64,000 bases of DNA from Sphingobium sufflavum (GTDB lineage Bacteria; Pseudomonadota; Alphaproteobacteria; Sphingomonadales; Sphingomonadaceae), in assembly GCF_021403115.1 (NCBI RefSeq), contig NZ_JAJSSH010000004.1, forward strand, positions 1 to 64,000, read 5' to 3'. Position numbers and translations under genes: made by a program. The notes below the pieces were generated by a model. It saw nothing but the letters and a program-made list of their open reading frames with translations. It ran no database searches and was not told the origin of the DNA. Positions 63,550 to 64,000 of this stretch are shown piece after piece (the stretch's first letter is position 1; each line of letters starts with the position of its first letter).

Positions 63550-64000
63550 TCAGCGGCGGGCGGGCGCGCGACATTCATAACTGGCCGCGACATCTGGGTT
63601 TGCGCCCGGCCGCAGAACCGCCTGTTTGGGCAGGGCGCACAGCAGCCATTCCTTGGGCTTTGCCTGCACCGCGGTGGGCGCCATGCTGCCCCCGTTCCAG
63701 CCCGCAATCACGCTATCGGGCGACCGCCCCTTCTCCACCCATGCGGTGAGAGCCGCCGCCAGGCTGCGATCCGGAGTGGCATCACGGAGCGCCGCGCCGC
63801 CCTGCCCAAAGCTGTTGGGACCGGGACCGCCCGCGCAATGCTGCATGCCGGGGGCGAGGAAGAAGCGGGTCTGCCCCGCCGCTTTCGGGCCGGACTGGCG
63901 CAGAATATCGCGGTGGAAGTCGATCGTCCCCTGTGCGGGCAGCAATTGATCCGCCCAGCCATGATAGAGGATGACCTTGCCACCCCGCGCGAAGAAGCGC
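63550..64000 (-). CDS. Tannase / feruloyl-esterase-family hydrolase, C-terminal part (cut by window end)
   Basis: The last 149 residues of a second tannase-family protein. The frame is open to the window edge: RFFARGGKVILYHGWADQLL leads into PAQGTIDFHRDILR (acid region), and FLAPGMQHCAGGPGPNSFGQ holds the catalytic His and the conserved Cys. C-terminal SYECRAP carries another cysteine. The nucleophile lies beyond the window. It is a tandem relative of the enzyme at 61189, but the sequences differ clearly (GMQHCAGG here, GTAHCSIT there), so it is not a recent copy. Confidence 0.88.
   Translation of the reverse strand, partial: RFFARGGKVILYHGWADQLLPAQGTIDFHRDILRQSGPKAAGQTRFFLAPGMQHCAGGPGPNSFGQGGAALRDATPDRSLAAALTAWVEKGRSPDSVIAGWNGGSMAPTAVQAKPKEWLLCALPKQAVLRPGANPDVAASYECRAPARR

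Overview
The window looks like accessory DNA from a GC-rich sphingomonad-type alphaproteobacterium (Sphingobium, Sphingomonas or Novosphingobium relative). The evidence is two large TonB-dependent receptors with sphingomonad-style plug regions, many esterases and oxygenases, a CCCCGGA..TCCGGGG palindrome of the kind common in these genomes, and the pattern of small catabolic operons each beside its own regulator. The genus is an inference. I see no rRNA, tRNA or CRISPR array.

Layout. 1-1159: insertion-sequence debris (IS21-like end, IS481-like transposase remnant) with no intact gene. 1160-5179: a flavin reductase, an alkylation-repair operon (ada, a 2OG-Fe(II) oxygenase, alkB) and a short tyrosine recombinase. 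5304-14456: a LysR regulator divergent from eight co-directional genes: two aldo/keto reductases, a secreted NTF2-like protein, a carboxymuconolactone decarboxylase/cupin fusion, a three-subunit periplasmic molybdenum aldehyde oxidoreductase of PaoABC type, and a flavodoxin-like protein. 14457-16116: a junction scar with a perfect 15-bp-arm palindrome, an N-terminally truncated GH51 arabinofuranosidase and a frameshifted NTF2-like gene.

16211-25221: organosulfur theme, with a sulfonate/taurine-type ABC transporter, a TauD/TfdA dioxygenase, an FMN-dependent (LLM) monooxygenase, a rhodanese and an Rrf2 regulator, plus an aldo/keto reductase and a dienelactone hydrolase. 25665-34115: a compact catabolic cluster of FAD monooxygenase, maleate-isomerase-like protein lacking both usual cysteines, LeuD/LeuC-type hydratase, IclR regulator, isochorismatase-like amidase, isocitrate-lyase-type C-C lyase and PuuE-type deacetylase. 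I infer a route from an N-containing ring or cyclic imide, through a substituted maleate and malate, to two small acids. 34116-35488 is repeat-rich and has no recognisable gene.

35489-48011: a secreted esterase, then a cluster framed by two paralogous pairs, each a small unknown protein plus a SAM methyltransferase. Between and beside them lie a TonB receptor, a GPH-type symporter, a DUF3089 hydrolase, two alpha/beta-fold proteins, an SDR and a histidinol-dehydrogenase homologue of HpsN type. I know no pathway matching this set, and it is one of the two best candidates for an undescribed system. 48199-54328: a DctB/DctD-like two-component pair whose regulator lacks the GAFTGA loop, then dctA and an alginate-export-type porin. 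54383-64000: a TonB receptor, an LVIVD-repeat protein, a nitroreductase, an acyl-CoA synthetase, and two tannase/feruloyl-esterase-family enzymes (the second cut by the window end) flanking a small secreted ankyrin protein, suggesting uptake, ester cleavage and CoA activation of an aromatic ester.
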